Assembly (NCBI GenBank): GCA_905221605.1
Contig: CAJNDS010002186.1
Location: 131,001-191,000, forward strand
Origin: Symbiodinium natans
Taxonomy: Eukaryota > Sar > Dinophyceae > Suessiales > Symbiodiniaceae
DNA length: 60,000 nt
Direction of reading: 5' to 3'
A program made the translations under genes and the position numbers. Numbering within the stretch: position 1 is the first letter of the stretch; each line of letters opens with the position of its first letter. Positions 47,167 to 58,816 of the stretch are shown piece by piece. The notes beneath the pieces are model-generated. The model searched no databases, was not told the DNA's origin, and saw only the letters and a program-made list of their open reading frames with translations.

Positions 47167-47616
47167 GGCAGTCTTCAAGCACAGCCTATGTAAACTCGGA
47201 AGCTCATCTAGTGCTGGTGTTCAATCCCATCTACAGACCTCTGACGTTACAGGTGCCAGTATCACTGACCTTCAGAAGAATGAAAGGCCTGACAGCTTTC
47301 CACAAGCTCCAAGGGGGCACCAAGCGCAATTGTGCGTGTCGGAACACGAGTGTGCTAGCACGTGAGCTTTGGGTTGTTGATCTCCTGTCCAACGTTCTTC
47401 CACAAGTGAATCAAGCAGGATGCAAATCCTAAGTCCTAAGGGCTGCAGGCGCTGCAGACGTGAACGGTTGAAACCTAACAGTTATAGAATCCATGCGAGC
47501 AGACTCGAGCCGTCCTCACCAGGCAATGGAGTACTTGTACTCATGGCATTATGGCACTCAAGGTTGCAAGGGTGGGCGCCATACGATGCAGCAAATATAC
47601 TATACATGCATATACA

Positions 47617-47618
<2 letters not shown>

Positions 47619-47681
<63 letters not shown>
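47619..47681. repeat. (AT)n then (ACAT)n
   Basis: Compound microsatellite about 110 bp below the kinesin stop codon. Confidence 0.95.
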
Positions 47682-47683
<2 letters not shown>

Positions 47684-47793
47684 CACATATTGTGCTTTTT
47701 CTGCGTGCCAGGCGCCCTTTTTGCACCGCAGCAGCTCTCGAACGGCAAATTTGCGGGCAAAGATGCAGGGGGCAACGCGCCTCACAATGCGAC

Positions 47794-50700
47794 TCAGGAC
47801 TTCTTCATCTCGACCGCATTGACGCGCGCTCCGAAATTCAGTGAGCACATGGACTCCTTGAGCGATGGGTGTGCCAGGATACCACGGAGTGCTTAGTGAT
47901 ACTGTTGTGCTTTGGGTGCCAGCGTCCTCAACATGGCTGCCACAAGGATTCAGCTGAAGCAGCATCAATGTTTTGGAGTCCCCGCCCAAAGAGTCCTGGC
48001 AGTCATGGACAGCCAGAATCAGTCAGAACCATGGAAGAACAATTGGAGATGCACCCGGCGGAGGTGTCCTGAAGGAAGTGCGTGAGCATCGAGTTTCGAT
48101 AAGGCGTATGGCCCTGCTTTTGAGCCTAGCAAAGCGACGATACGTTTGACTTGAGGAAGTTTCACAAGGTCTCTATTCTTCTTGTTCTTCTTCTTCTTAT
48201 TCTTCTTCTTATTCTTCTTCTTCGTCTTCTTCTTATTCTTCTGTTTATTCTTCTTCTTCTTCTTCTTCTTCTTCTTCTTCTTCTTCTTCTTCTTCTTCTT
48301 CTTCTTCTTCTTCTCCTTCTCCTTCTCCTTCTTCTTCTTCTTCTTCTTCTTCTTCTTGTTCTTCTTCTTCTGCTGCGCACTTTGAGGCCCGCCCTGCCGG
48401 GGGAGCCTCGCCTCGACGGCCAAGCAAGGGTCCCTGTTTAGTCGCTGGCTGTGTTCTCTTCTTCTTCTACGGGGCATGAAGGGCGTGACCGCCCCCTGCG
48501 CTCTGGGCGCGCCTCTCTGTGTTCTTTCCCTTTCCCTTTCCCTTTCCCTCTCCCTTTCCCTTTCCCTTTCCCTTTCCTCTGAGACATGAACACAGCTTGG
48601 GCAGCTGAGGGCTATCGAGCTTCAACTAGTGCAATTGTGAGTGGCCCGTGCTGCAATGACGTCTCCCAGCGCGCTGAGGGACTTGTTGATGGCAATGGCC
48701 TCTCAAAGGCAGAGTGGCAAGGCTGTGCTTGGCACTTCAGCTGGTCGATTCTTATCGCTTCTGGCTTCTGGACCTCCTTGGCACGATCCCCAGCGACGCC
48801 GGACTTGGCCAGACGCTCAGAGCCCGCCAGATCCACCTCCACATGCACAGACTATGGTGACGACGAGGCGATTTGGCCCCAAATCTGGCCCTCTTTCGTT
48901 CTCTCTCCGCAGCTTCACACTGTGGGCGTACCAGGGTAATGGCCGAGGAGAATTGTTTGCCATCAGGATTGGTCATTGTCCCCAAGATCTGGACCTGCAG
49001 AAAGCAGGCAGCACAAATTCTGCCTTCCTTTTCCCGGCCCGGCCCACATTACATTTACATGCCAAGACCCACACAGCAAGGTGCGAACGCGAAGAATGCA
49101 GGTTCATGTCCGTGGCAGCAACTGTTCGATTCCTTGGCAACAAGGGCTAGTACTTGTGCGGAAACTTTCGCATGTGCTATGCATCCCATGAAACTTGGTA
49201 GACAACAGCAGCCGTGGCAGGTGAACTTTAAAAGAAAAGGGCACCACTTGAGCCCAGGACGTCTGAGCAGTGCTAAGCAACATCTCAACTTCCTCTGGAT
49301 TGTTTACCGGCCTTGGCTGCCATCTTGTGTTCATCTCACGGATGCGCAACATGAACCAATGGCTACGTGACTGCCTCCTGCTTACCACTCAGGTCCACCG
49401 TTCCGAACCGTTCCGTTCAAGAGTCTGCAACGTCAATCCAGGAACATAGTTGCCGTCTTTGCCCTGTCGGACCTGCAATAGCAGCGCAAATCCGGATATT
49501 GCGCGTGCAGAGTCCGAGGGGTGGCAGGTGGCAAGGCCAAAACCTGTAGTTTCTGCTTCTTGTCGCCGGGCCCAAGCAGAAGATCCCGAATTTCCTGCAA
49601 AACATCGTGTAATGTGCCCCGTGTATCCCGTGTACCTGACGGAACCCGATCTTCTCTGCATGTCCAGGCCTCATTGTAGATCTCCACACAAGCCTTGTGG
49701 AGCAATGCTTAGCAATGCAGTCATTCGTGAAACGGGCTAGGCTGCGCTAGGCTCTGCTGCGGCTGGGCGCTGCACGCCTTTCAGCTCAATCTTCCAGCCA
49801 GCCCTTTCTTTGGCCACCTGTCGGCACGGCCACCACGCATTTGGCGAAAGCTTGAGTTAGGAAGCGATGGAGCAAGTAACCACAGTGAACGGAAGGCTAG
49901 AGCCTTGAAGAGTTCATTGAAGGTTCGAGTGTAGACGCCGGGATTGTCCCTTCAAAGGGACTTAAACAGTCTCGCCCAATTGCAAAGCATTGAGGCGACG
50001 TTCTCAATTCTAAGGAGCAGTCTTTGTTCCCTGCATGGAATGTGTCTTGCCCGAGCCCGTCTGACCGTAGGCGAACATGCAGACATTGTAGCCTCAAGCG
50101 ACAGAGACATACTGAGACGTACGATCTCATCTGCTAACACCTGCTAACACGCACAGCATTCTTGGGAGACAGCCATCTAGCATTGAGACGACCAAATCTC
50201 GAATTCCAGTGAAGAGATCTTCCTGGCAGTCACGACGAGTTCCCGGAGCATGAGCATGTGTAGCGAAGTGTAGCGAATTGTAGTGGAACTCGAAGCCGCC
50301 TGACTTGCAGCTTGTCGATAGATCTCATTGAACTGGAAGGTCCTGTCAGGAGCTTGACACTTGGCTCAGCTACACGACGGAGCTTTCGCAGCTGCAACTT
50401 CCACTCAAGAGCCCAGCAAGAATCTGGGGCTGAGGCTTCTTGGTTCCCATGTCTGCATTGCTGATTTGGATCTGTCAGAATTTCAACAGTGGAGGGGGTT
50501 CCAGCGCTGTGCCTTTAAGACCTGAGCCAGCCTCGTCAGGACCCGGAAAGCTGATGCAGCAACCATGTTCTTCCCTCGGCTCGGATTCTCCAAGCACTTC
50601 CGTAACTTAAACATACTTAAACCAATGCAGCAGTGCCAGCAAGTGCCATTCACAAGGGCAGTACCTGACAGTACATCTTCGAGCTGAGGGCTCAACTCCG

Positions 50701-51108
50701 CCTTCGTCATGGGTCGAACCCGGCAGTACACACGGATGTTGCCTGAACTGCAAGGCGGAGCTACGGCTCATCAATGACCCGAATATAAGCTTTGTGTGTG
50801 CCGGTGGTGCCCCTGGCCTTTCAGTTCTTGCACCAGATTGTGCAACCTCAGAGTGCTCGCTCTTAACATTCCCTCCTGAAAGCATTCCTCAGTGCTTTCC
50901 AGCCCTTGCTCCTGTCCAGGATGTCAGCTGGATGTCAGCTGGATGTCCAACCCAGGAAAGCTCAGATAGCTCAGACCTTCACGGTGCTCTGTGGAGGCTG
51001 AGTCCGTGACTTGCGTCTTCTGTCGCACTCGATGGTGTACTTCTCTTTCCACTCCTGAACGTAATCGTCTGCTGCACGGGTGCTGTTGTTGCTGCTCATA
51101 AGCTGCCA
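47794..51108 (-). CDS. Kinesin with C-terminal motor (kinesin-14 type), motor complete
   Basis: ATP-driven microtubule motor. Minus-strand exons: 51108-51010 (stalk, EWKEKYTIECDRRRK), 50742-50665 (NIRVYCRVRPMTKAELSP), 50342-50300 (TFQFNEIYRQAASQ), 50222-50174 (EDLFTGIRDLVVSMLD), 50092-50023 (P-loop, FAYGQTGSGKTHSMQGT), 49949-49904 (DNPGVYTRTFNELFK), 49817-49778, 49693-49670 (ACVEIYNE), 49594-49544 (EIRDLLLGPGDKKQKLQ), 49472-49432 (VRQGKDGNYVPGL), 49311-49263, 49132-49078 (switch I, NLHSSRSHL), 48994-48932, 48836-48774 (switch II, VDLAGSERLAKSG), 48699-48646 (NKSLSALGDVIAA), 48113-48069 (GHTPYRNSMLTHFLQ), 47995-47924 (DSLGGDSKTLMLLQLNP) and 47856-47794 (SLNFGARVNAVEMKKS, stop). Exons between 50665 and 50342 are unresolved. 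The stop right after the motor and the GNIRVYCRVRP entry indicate kinesin-14, usually minus-end directed. Further stalk candidates lie at 51.45-52.0 kb (DLQKLLDAGAQDIVSVS; DLQKHLDGMLTGDLVQAEMA). Nucleotide-binding residues all look intact. Confidence 0.95.
48176..48372. repeat. (CTT)n, about 200 bp, in a kinesin intron
   Basis: Long CTT tract between the exons ending at 48646 and 48113. It is flanked by CTGCTGCGCACTTTGAGG. Confidence 0.95.
48525..48578. repeat. (TTTCCC)n
   Basis: Eight to nine hexamer units, one CTCTCC variant, in the same kinesin intron. Confidence 0.95.
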
Positions 51109-52777
51109 CTGAGGTAGCAAAATCCAAACATTTGAGGCGGTAGGGTTTATATATGTCCACATTGCTGTTGGTGAGTGTATATAGGGTTCCTTGTAAATGT
51201 CCCCTTGGACATACGAGAAAAGATGTCCGAGCATGCCCCTTGACGCAAAAAGGATATTCACACGAAAGATGCCCCTCCATTGTCAACGACTCAACCCTAC
51301 AGCAAGAAGGCAAAAGCAATGCAAGGAATCATGTAGCGACGATGGAATAGAGTCAGAATGGGCCGACTGTCCGATCGTCCGAATGCTCGGCCTGGCTCAA
51401 ATCAAACGGCCGAGACAATGCCGCAAAATCAAGCGAGATTGGAGAGATACTCACAAGATCGCATCTGCGGCTGCGGAAGAGGTCAGAGGGTGCGTCTGGA
51501 TGGAGCTTCCGCCGTACATGGTTGGAACATGCAGCTGAGCCTGGAGGACTTTGCAGACGATTAAGACCCAGGATAGTTTCTGTTGGAACGCAGAGCGTGA
51601 TACCGAAACGATGTCCTGCGCTCCCGCATCCAGCAACTTCTGCAGATCAGCTGCCTGCACCGTATGAGCTGAGAATTGCGCAAATCGACCTCCACAGTGG
51701 AGTGGACAGCCATGTCATTGTTTCTCATCTGTGTTTCTGGCCTTGCTTCGCATGGCCTCTTCCAGCACCTACCATGGCTATGAAACGAACCCATCGAACA
51801 AAAGAGAGGCAACTCCACTTCAACGCTGGGCCTGCGGAAATTGCTGCTGGATTTCGAGCGCCACCTCGGCTCATGATAGCTCATGCGGTGCGCATTGAAG
51901 AAACCCGGCTCATATTGCCGCCGAGCCATTTCAGCTTGAACAAGATCACCAGTCAACATACCGTCTAGATGTTTCTGGAGATCTGAAGTGCCATGACCAC
52001 ATTGCAAGCATGAGAGACCGTCCAACGCTTTCCATCTGACATGGACACCTCCAACTCTGATAACTCAGGGTTCTAGTCAGCTTGACAAGTTGAGATACTC
52101 TCTTGAATGTAAGGCGACGCCCGTCCGTTGGCAATTTCCGCACGCAGCAAGTCTTCAGCATACGTCATACATCCCTGTAATCGCCCGGTCCAAGCTTATG
52201 TCGCTTTTGGAAACACTGTCAAATGGCCCACAACAGGTCATTGTCACCTCCTTGCGAGATTTGCGCGCATCGGACGAACCCGGGTGGTGGCAGTGGGTGC
52301 TGACGACCCACTTGTCCCCTTCGTCGTGCTTTTTTCGTCCTGTATGGGTGTCCTTTACACGCAGGCTTGGCGAGCAGCCGAAGGCTCAAAAAAAGACATG
52401 CTGCATGACACTTGAGGCTAAGTGCTGCTTCTCGACTGAAAATTAACCGAACACTGTCAAACTTTGCAAGCGCACCGTCGCTCGCATCTCGGACACCTGC
52501 TTCTTGCCTGCACCAAGAAAACAAGACGGGCTTTCACTGTCTCCAGACGAGCCGGACCCGTCACCAAAGCTTTAAGTTGCATGGCTTTCCAAACAGTTTT
52601 GGCCAGAGCGGGCGTCTTTCACACGGAGCAACACCCTCTACGCCTACGATGGCTCTAAGGCTCCCTACCAACCTAGGACCTACAGTGACATACAGGACGT
52701 ACAAGTAGGAGCCAAGCGTGTGACAGCTGAGCAGTGGGCGCACCATTGCCAAACTGCCGTGAGACGCGTGACACGCG

Positions 52778-53620
52778 TCAGTCAGCCAACGCACTGCTGA
52801 CTGCTACGGGTGATTTAGGGGTGCTGTTTGCACTTCGGGCGAGTGTCTCTGCCAGCTCGCAAATCCCCTTGGCGAATGTCGTGCGATGACCCAAAGGCTT
52901 CATCTCACAGATCTCCCAAAAGATCGGGTCGATGGCACCTTGCAGGGTCGAAAGCATGACTGGCGGCACATACAGTGAACAAAAGCACTGGTAATTGCAG
53001 GCGGGATGCGGACACCCACATCACCGACTTTCACTGACAAGAGCTGGCAGAAGTCCGCATCGAACTCCGCCTTCAGCCTCAGGAAACACTGTAGAAACTC
53101 TGATCAGATGTACTTTTAGGGTCTTGGTCTGCCGTTCATCTTAGTCGCACACACAGGAAAGTATCGGAGCATGGCCCCCTTTCCTGCATGCAGGCTATGC
53201 ATGATTCACATGAATTAACCATAGCCAAGCCCCGCAAGCCTTTATCCAGGCTGCAGAGCCACTCGCGGAAGCGCTCCTGCAGACAGTTACGCGCGCAGCT
53301 ACACGAGTCGGAGACATTTGCTCTGGAACCGGCTGAGACATGCTGAGACCGGCTGGGGACCTCTGCGGCTGCCTTCTGCGCTCGCTTTGTCTCCTCGTAC
53401 TTCGCATGGAAGTACCTCTCTGAGTGTTCTGCTGAGTTCTGTGTCCGAGAGAGACACCGTGACACCATGCAGCCCAATGGATGTCGTCTGTGAGGCTCGG
53501 GCTCCTCGAGAACCTCCTGCGACAGCCTCGCAGAGTCCTGCACGGGCAACATGCACAACGAAACGCAACCCTGCAGAAAGGCGCCATCAACAGAAACGAC
53601 GAGCATCAAGATTTTGTAAC
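52778..53620 (-). CDS. Coiled-coil protein, 3' exons with stop, unidentified
   Basis: Minus-strand exons: about 53545-53520 (LSQEVLE), 53438-53373 (NSAEHSERYFHAKYEETKRA, 22 codons, GC donor), about 53285-53240 (ERFREWLCSLDK, GC donor), about 53090-52985 (CFLRLKAEFDADFCQLLSVK) and a terminal exon about 52970-52778 (PVMLSTLQGAIDPIFWEICE; GICELAETLARS; stop). All look coding. No domain recognised. It may be the 3' end of the gene whose large exon is at 54.7-55.3 kb; a candidate link at 53.85-54.03 kb reads VTLADLTVRQAQIAS and AMAECQYVTIQDQKVRV. Confidence 0.48.
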
Positions 53621-54273
53621 ACTCTGCTTGGGTTCACTTGGGACCTGCTTCGACCAATGAACATAGAGCGCATTGTCCTGCAGATCGAATCCAGAAGTTG
53701 GGCTTACGCGACTGCGCCATGCACATGGACACTACACTGCCCTGGTACCTGACTGCTACCTGCTACCATCCTGCTACCCGTTATCTTCGAGCAGGGTCCT
53801 GGTCTTTGTGGGGCCCGACTCTGACCTTCTGGTCTTGAATCGTCACGTACTGACATTCTGCCATGGCCTGCAAAAGAAAAACTGAGAACACGTGGTGTTG
53901 GCCAACAGGTGCTGCAGAGCTGGGGGCGATTGCCCAATGGCGGGCGTGATGACATGATGCGATTTGTGCCTGTCGAACGGTCAAGTCGGCCAGCGTGACA
54001 ACGGCAGCCGGATGACTTGAGCTCTTTGTCACCAGCACTCCTTCAGCCTAAGTAAGCACATAGTGACATAGTAAGCACGCAGTCACTAAGCCGTCACTAA
54101 GCTTGAATGTGAGTCGTTCTGACGCTCCAGACTGCTGGGGGTCGGACAGGAGTGCGAAAACCTTTGCGCTGTCCTCGGCTAGGTGCCCCGACATTTCCTC
54201 TGAAGCCCAGATGCTCTGCTACACCGACATCAGTCCAGCAACTCTTGCGTTTGTGATTTCCCTTGTGATTCTG

Positions 54274-54471
54274 TCATTGTGCTGCAGCAAAGGCTCTGCG
54301 CTTGTCTTCGCCCAGCATTGCTGGCTCTCGAGGAAACGCTTCCTCTGCACTGGCCAGCGCAGATGCCTGCATCTTGGACACGTTGCTTGTTGTAACATCT
54401 CTGCGCTTGGGGGCGGACAGTGGTGTGTTTAAGGCAACAGTCTGAGGCAGCAACAAGCAGAACACACTCAA
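54274..54471 (-). CDS. Candidate exon, Lys/Ala-rich, unidentified
   Basis: Minus-strand stretch reading PLSAPKRRDVTTSNVSKMQA then ALASAEEAFPREPAMLGEDK. Strongly protein-like, about 50 codons, between the acidic exon and the coiled-coil 3' exons. Probably part of the same transcription unit; exact splice sites not fixed. Confidence 0.45.
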   Translation of the reverse strand: MSVFCLLLPQTVALNTPLSAPKRRDVTTSNVSKMQASALASAEEAFPREPAMLGEDKRRAFAAAQ

Positions 54472-54692
54472 AACCTCGATGAATCACGCGAAAGAGCTAT
54501 CGAAAGCTCAGACGAAGACCTTCTTGTGGTTTGGGTGCTCGGGCATATCTCTCCGCGTCATGCTCCGGTTTAACCGTTGTTGAGAACTATTGCAAAAGTT
54601 ACACAAGAGCTCTACAGCCAAAACATTGAAAACTATGGATGGAATGGTCGGAATGAAACATCACTGAGCTCAACTATGAGGCAAGCCCGTGC

Positions 54693-55453
54693 CTTGGAGG
54701 AGGATGGATCGGATGGCCAGGAGCAGCCGGAGTCCCAAGGGTCTTTGGGAGGCGCAGGTGCCTCTGTCACGGGCTGGGCCACCGGCGGGGTTACCGGCTG
54801 GGTTACCGGCTGGGTTACCGGCCCTTGCTGGCCATGCCCTTCATGCCCTTCGTGCCCTCCATGCCCTTCATATCCTTCATGCCCTTCGACGAAGCGGCGC
54901 GTGGGCCGCGGCCGGCGCGGGCGTTGGCTAGGCTGAGGCCTTGGCTCACCCTGGGCCTTGACGGGCTCGACGGGCTCGACGGGCGGCTTGGGATCAGAAA
55001 GCTCTTGAGTCTCTTGAGGCATCTCTGTCTCCGGTGTGACGGTCACCTTGCCAAGCTGAGTGGAGATCGGCCCTTCTGTTTGGGGAGCCTCCTCAGTGTC
55101 GGTCCTTTCCAACTCCTCTGGCATCGTTGGCTTGGAATCAGCTGAGGTTTCTGGAAGCTTGAAGGTCGCATCTAACCCAGGCGTTTCTTCCTCCGAGCTG
55201 CTGGAGCCACAGGGGACGTCGGGGAGGTCGCTCATCAAGTCATGCAGCCTCACAAGATGGCTCAACAAGTTTGGTTCATGTGGCTCATTAGGTTCTTCAT
55301 TGTTCCTGACTGGAGCTTCAGCAAGCAAGTGAGGGGATGCTGCCTCTTCATCATGGATTCGGTATCATTGTCCGCCGCTGGCCCCTCTGGCGGTGTGACC
55401 ACAGTGACTGTGACCACAGCTGCACCCGCAGTTGCGGCCGCCGAGCTTTGGTC
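54693..55453 (-). CDS. Acidic Pro/Glu/Thr-rich low-complexity protein, two exons
   Basis: Exon 55453-55344 (starting DQSSAAATAGAAVVTVTVV) joins in phase 2 to a 613-nt exon 55305-54693, by far the longest exon in the window. It reads NNEEPNEPHEPNLLSHLVRL, then SSSSEEETPGLDATFKLPE, then a Pro-Val-Glu run, an Arg/Pro patch (RPRRPRPTRRF), GHEGYEGHGGHEGHEGHG, and PVTQPVTQPVTPPVAQPV. The last two blocks are coded by 9-bp and 12-bp minisatellites. GC donors and AG|G acceptors match neighbours. Likely disordered. An upstream in-frame hydrophobic stretch (LGNVWVALTVVSWACG) may be a signal or just intron read-through. Confidence 0.62.
54773..54895. repeat. Coding minisatellites, 12-bp and 9-bp
   Basis: GGTTACCGGCTG about three copies plus relatives, then CATGCCCTT-type 9-mers. 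Both lie within the 613-nt exon and code the PVTQ and GHE blocks. Confidence 0.85.
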
Positions 55454-57226
55454 CTCAACCCCACATGCCCAGGAAACGACGGTTAGTGCTACCCAAACGT
55501 TCCCCAAAACGCTCAGCCAAATCTTGCCATATTAGTTGTTCGTTGCTTCGTCCTCACGGACATTGGCACATGCCATCTGCGCGTTGAAGACGCGTCGCCC
55601 TTCCTGAAGAATCGAATTCACCAGTGGGTCTTTCGCAAGTCTTGGCAAGGCGCGGACACACGTCACACAGCAGACGTGTGAAATATCGGGAAAAACATGC
55701 GAAAAACGGCACCGGCCCGAACACAGGTCACAGGCGGGGGGATTCCAAACATTCCTTCAATTTCCGCGACCGCGCGTAGCTTTGCCAGAGACCACCGTTG
55801 GCCTGCTCACGAAATTACGCAAGACACAAAGATACGGCGGATTAGGTGACCGCAAAGGACCAAGGCAGACGGCTTACAAAGCCGCATGCCTAGAACTGGC
55901 ATTCTTGAGCATGACCAATCTTGCCATATCTTGCCCAGCGTCTGATGGAACAACGTTCGAAGCCACGGCCGGAGCTGGTGAAGCTCTGGGCATCAACGGT
56001 GGTAGATCATCTTCTTCATCTGTGCAGACTATCACGCATCTCCGTGAGGCTGACGGGTCTCAACTTTCTGAACGTTTCCTGCCTGATACATCCGACTGCC
56101 TTGTGCCAGCTGCAGTTTGCAGCTCTTCAGACCTCCACATTGGGCACGCCCAAATTGGGTGGGCCAATAAGAAAGGGTGGGCTACTCCATGATTCTGTGC
56201 GGTTTGGCCTTCTTGCAGACTTATCTTCTTCGCCTTGCAGCAAAAATCCGACGGCACAAGTTCACAAACGCTAGACAAATCTACCGCGGACTCAAGCCCT
56301 TGAATTTCAGGAGCATTCTGCTTGAAGCCCACTGCAAGGCAGCGACCATCGCATCTTCTCCGTTTCGCCGAAGCCTTTGGTCTGGCCTCAACCAACAATG
56401 AACCACAATGAACCTGAATTCTGAAATGCTGGAGGATGTCGCTGAGCCCCAGAAGCTGGGTGCGTCGCGGAAGATACCCAACTGCTCGCCTGCCTCTTTT
56501 TGCGACTTGGGCTTGCGGACTTTCGTGGCGATCGAGGCCTAACACAGGGCACAACATGCCTATGAAAGATTCATTGGCGTATGGCTTAAAGGTGCCGAGG
56601 CAGAAAGATGCAAGGCGGAAGAAAACTCCATGTGAATGCACTGGCTCTGAAAGCCTTCAAGCACGGCTTTCAGTAACGTAACAGTAAGACCCACATATGG
56701 ACATGAGTGGACTGAGTCCTCGAAGACGGACTGCTCGCTCTGCCCAGATCGTGTTTGCAACCTGCCGGGGCCCAATGCTGGTCCACGTGCATAACACAGA
56801 AACCTAGCAACAGAAGAGCTTAGGCAGTCGAGCTGGCTTGAAGGGCTACCTGCGGCCGAACTGATCACATGCGTAGACTGCAAAAGTCTACGAGACCTCT
56901 TAATTTACGAATATTTGCCCGCTTCCTCTTTTCAGGCAATGCTAAACTGTGTCCTTTGCAGTGGCTATCGGGACTCGAAGCCAAAGCTATTTACTTCGAA
57001 CATCCCGGTTCCCGATTCCAAAGCAAATAGACATTCCGGGACACTCTGCGGGATACGGTGCTGGTATATCTAGGGGTGGTTCCTCTTGGCATTCTTTGCG
57101 GGCTTCTCCATGGGGGCACGCCACAGCAAGACTCTGTGAGATTCTCTTGGCTTGCATACTCGGTGGAAATCTGTGCGAAATTTTGTGGTGCATGGCTAGT
57201 CTTGGCCGCGGTTAAGTCGGAGTCCC

Positions 57227-57252
57227 CGCGCGCGCGCGCGCGCGCGCGCACG
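57227..57252. repeat. (CG)n
   Basis: CG dinucleotide run. The surrounding 55.5-58.5 kb shows weak candidate exons only, on both strands. Confidence 0.9.
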
Positions 57253-57257
57253 CGTGG

Positions 57258-57455
57258 GTCGGGGTGAACCTCCGGTGAGTCATCGAGCGCTGACCCTTGC
57301 ACGCAGGGCCAATGGGGCAGCATCAGACTGACAAGCTGATGCTGGGCTCTCTCGTCCAGGAATTTACTGCTGTCCGTGAAGGCGCCTGAGGGCGCTTCAA
57401 TCTCTGGAGCTGGGGGAGGGTTGATGAGCTTCGAGTGGAGGGCCTGTAGATTCAT
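57258..57455 (-). CDS. Candidate 5' exon starting with ATG, unidentified
   Basis: Minus-strand ATG at 57455 opens MNLQALHSKLINPPPAPEIE then FLDERAQHQLVSLMLPHWP, protein-like, before the frame runs into the (CG)n repeat at 57227-57252. No domain. Confidence 0.3.
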
Positions 57456-58194
57456 GGAAGAGCCGACTGCTGCGAATCACACTGTGATAAATCGGTGGTT
57501 ACAAGGTCGCTTCCTTACCATTACGGCGGTTCGCGCCTCGGCTCAGAACTGAGGAGCTGCAGAAAAATAAAATCTATCATTGGTTTTTGTTCTGAGGAAT
57601 TGTAACGCGCGTGTGGGCAGTGGTAGAAGTGCATGGAGAGCAAGACGGCAGGATTTAGCTCGGAGAGCGATGCGTTCGCGCCGTATGGCTTGGGGCATGT
57701 GAATGATAATGGGGGTTCGAGAGAGACTCCTAGCAAAGGAATCAAGACAGGCCTGTTCAGGGTGGTCACCTGGCTCAAACCCAGACACCGTGGTACCTGG
57801 TTGCACAATACAACCAAGACCGTGGTCATGTCCTGGCGCAATCCAAGTGGATGCATTGGGTTGCGGACGTCACGGTGAAGCCAGGGTGGTGTTCAACACA
57901 ATCCACCGATTGGCTAAGCTTCGGCTTCGTACTCCACCAAAGGCTACTGGCCGCCCAGTAACTACAAAGGGGCGCATTGCCGGTGACAAATGACCTCCGC
58001 TGCTACACGTTCAGCTGCTAAGCCTGCCAAAGGTAGCGCAGAAAGTTATTGACAGCTGCTAGGACATGTTGTTGGGCGATTTGGACAATGGGGCCTGAGC
58101 CATTCGACGCACTAGGAGCAGGTGTTGGGCTTGCATCAGGTGTGCAACGAAGACCATGAGCAGGAGCTCGCTCGGCGCAGCGCGGACAGGCTGA

Positions 58195-58450
58195 AATCCA
58201 GGCATTCTTTGGGAGTGGGCACTCTAAGGGCACTCTGCGAGCGAGCGGGATTCTGCGCAAGTGCGAGCTTCGAAGGATTCTCTTTGGGTGGGCAGTAAGG
58301 CTCTCCAGGGATTCTCCGGGATTTTTGCAAGGTGGGCTCGCGCGGGATTCTCTGCCCTGCGGTCCGTAGTGCCTCCGCGGGGAGGGGGGCTTTGGGATGC
58401 TCCAATGGGGGTGGGCACTCCAGGAATTCTCTGTGGAAATCTGTAGATGT
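58195..58450. repeat. Degenerate repeat with core GGATTCTCTG
   Basis: Core GG(A/C)ATTCT(C/T)T and GGTGGGC recur at 30-50 bp spacing. Related words also occur at 57060-57200. Confidence 0.55.
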
Positions 58451-58816
58451 GGGAATTGGGCCGGTGGTTCGGGCAAAGAACCCAGACAAGGAGGAACAGC
58501 TAAGTCAAAACAGATCAGCCAACAACCCCGCGCGTGCCTGAAAGTTGCACATCGCCTGGCTTCTGCGTCCTGGCAATGGCACGCGGCTCTGAGCTTGAAA
58601 TTGAAGCAAAACTGTCTCCCAACTCGCAACCACCAAAAAACCCAGCCAACATGCTGTGCATTGATTGCGCTGTGAATACTGCCATGGGCGTCGCGGTCTC
58701 CTGCTCTTCTTTTTATCCTTCCTTCGAACTTTCTGGTTTTTGGGAGCTGGATCATTCTCCTTGACCACGTCCTGTTCAGAAGCCGAAAGATCCACCACGC
58801 ATGACGAAACTTTCAT

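Noticed and set aside
48151-48477. Poly-Leu, poly-Phe, poly-Lys and poly-Arg ORFs
   Set aside because: They read the CTT microsatellite inside a kinesin intron in every frame.
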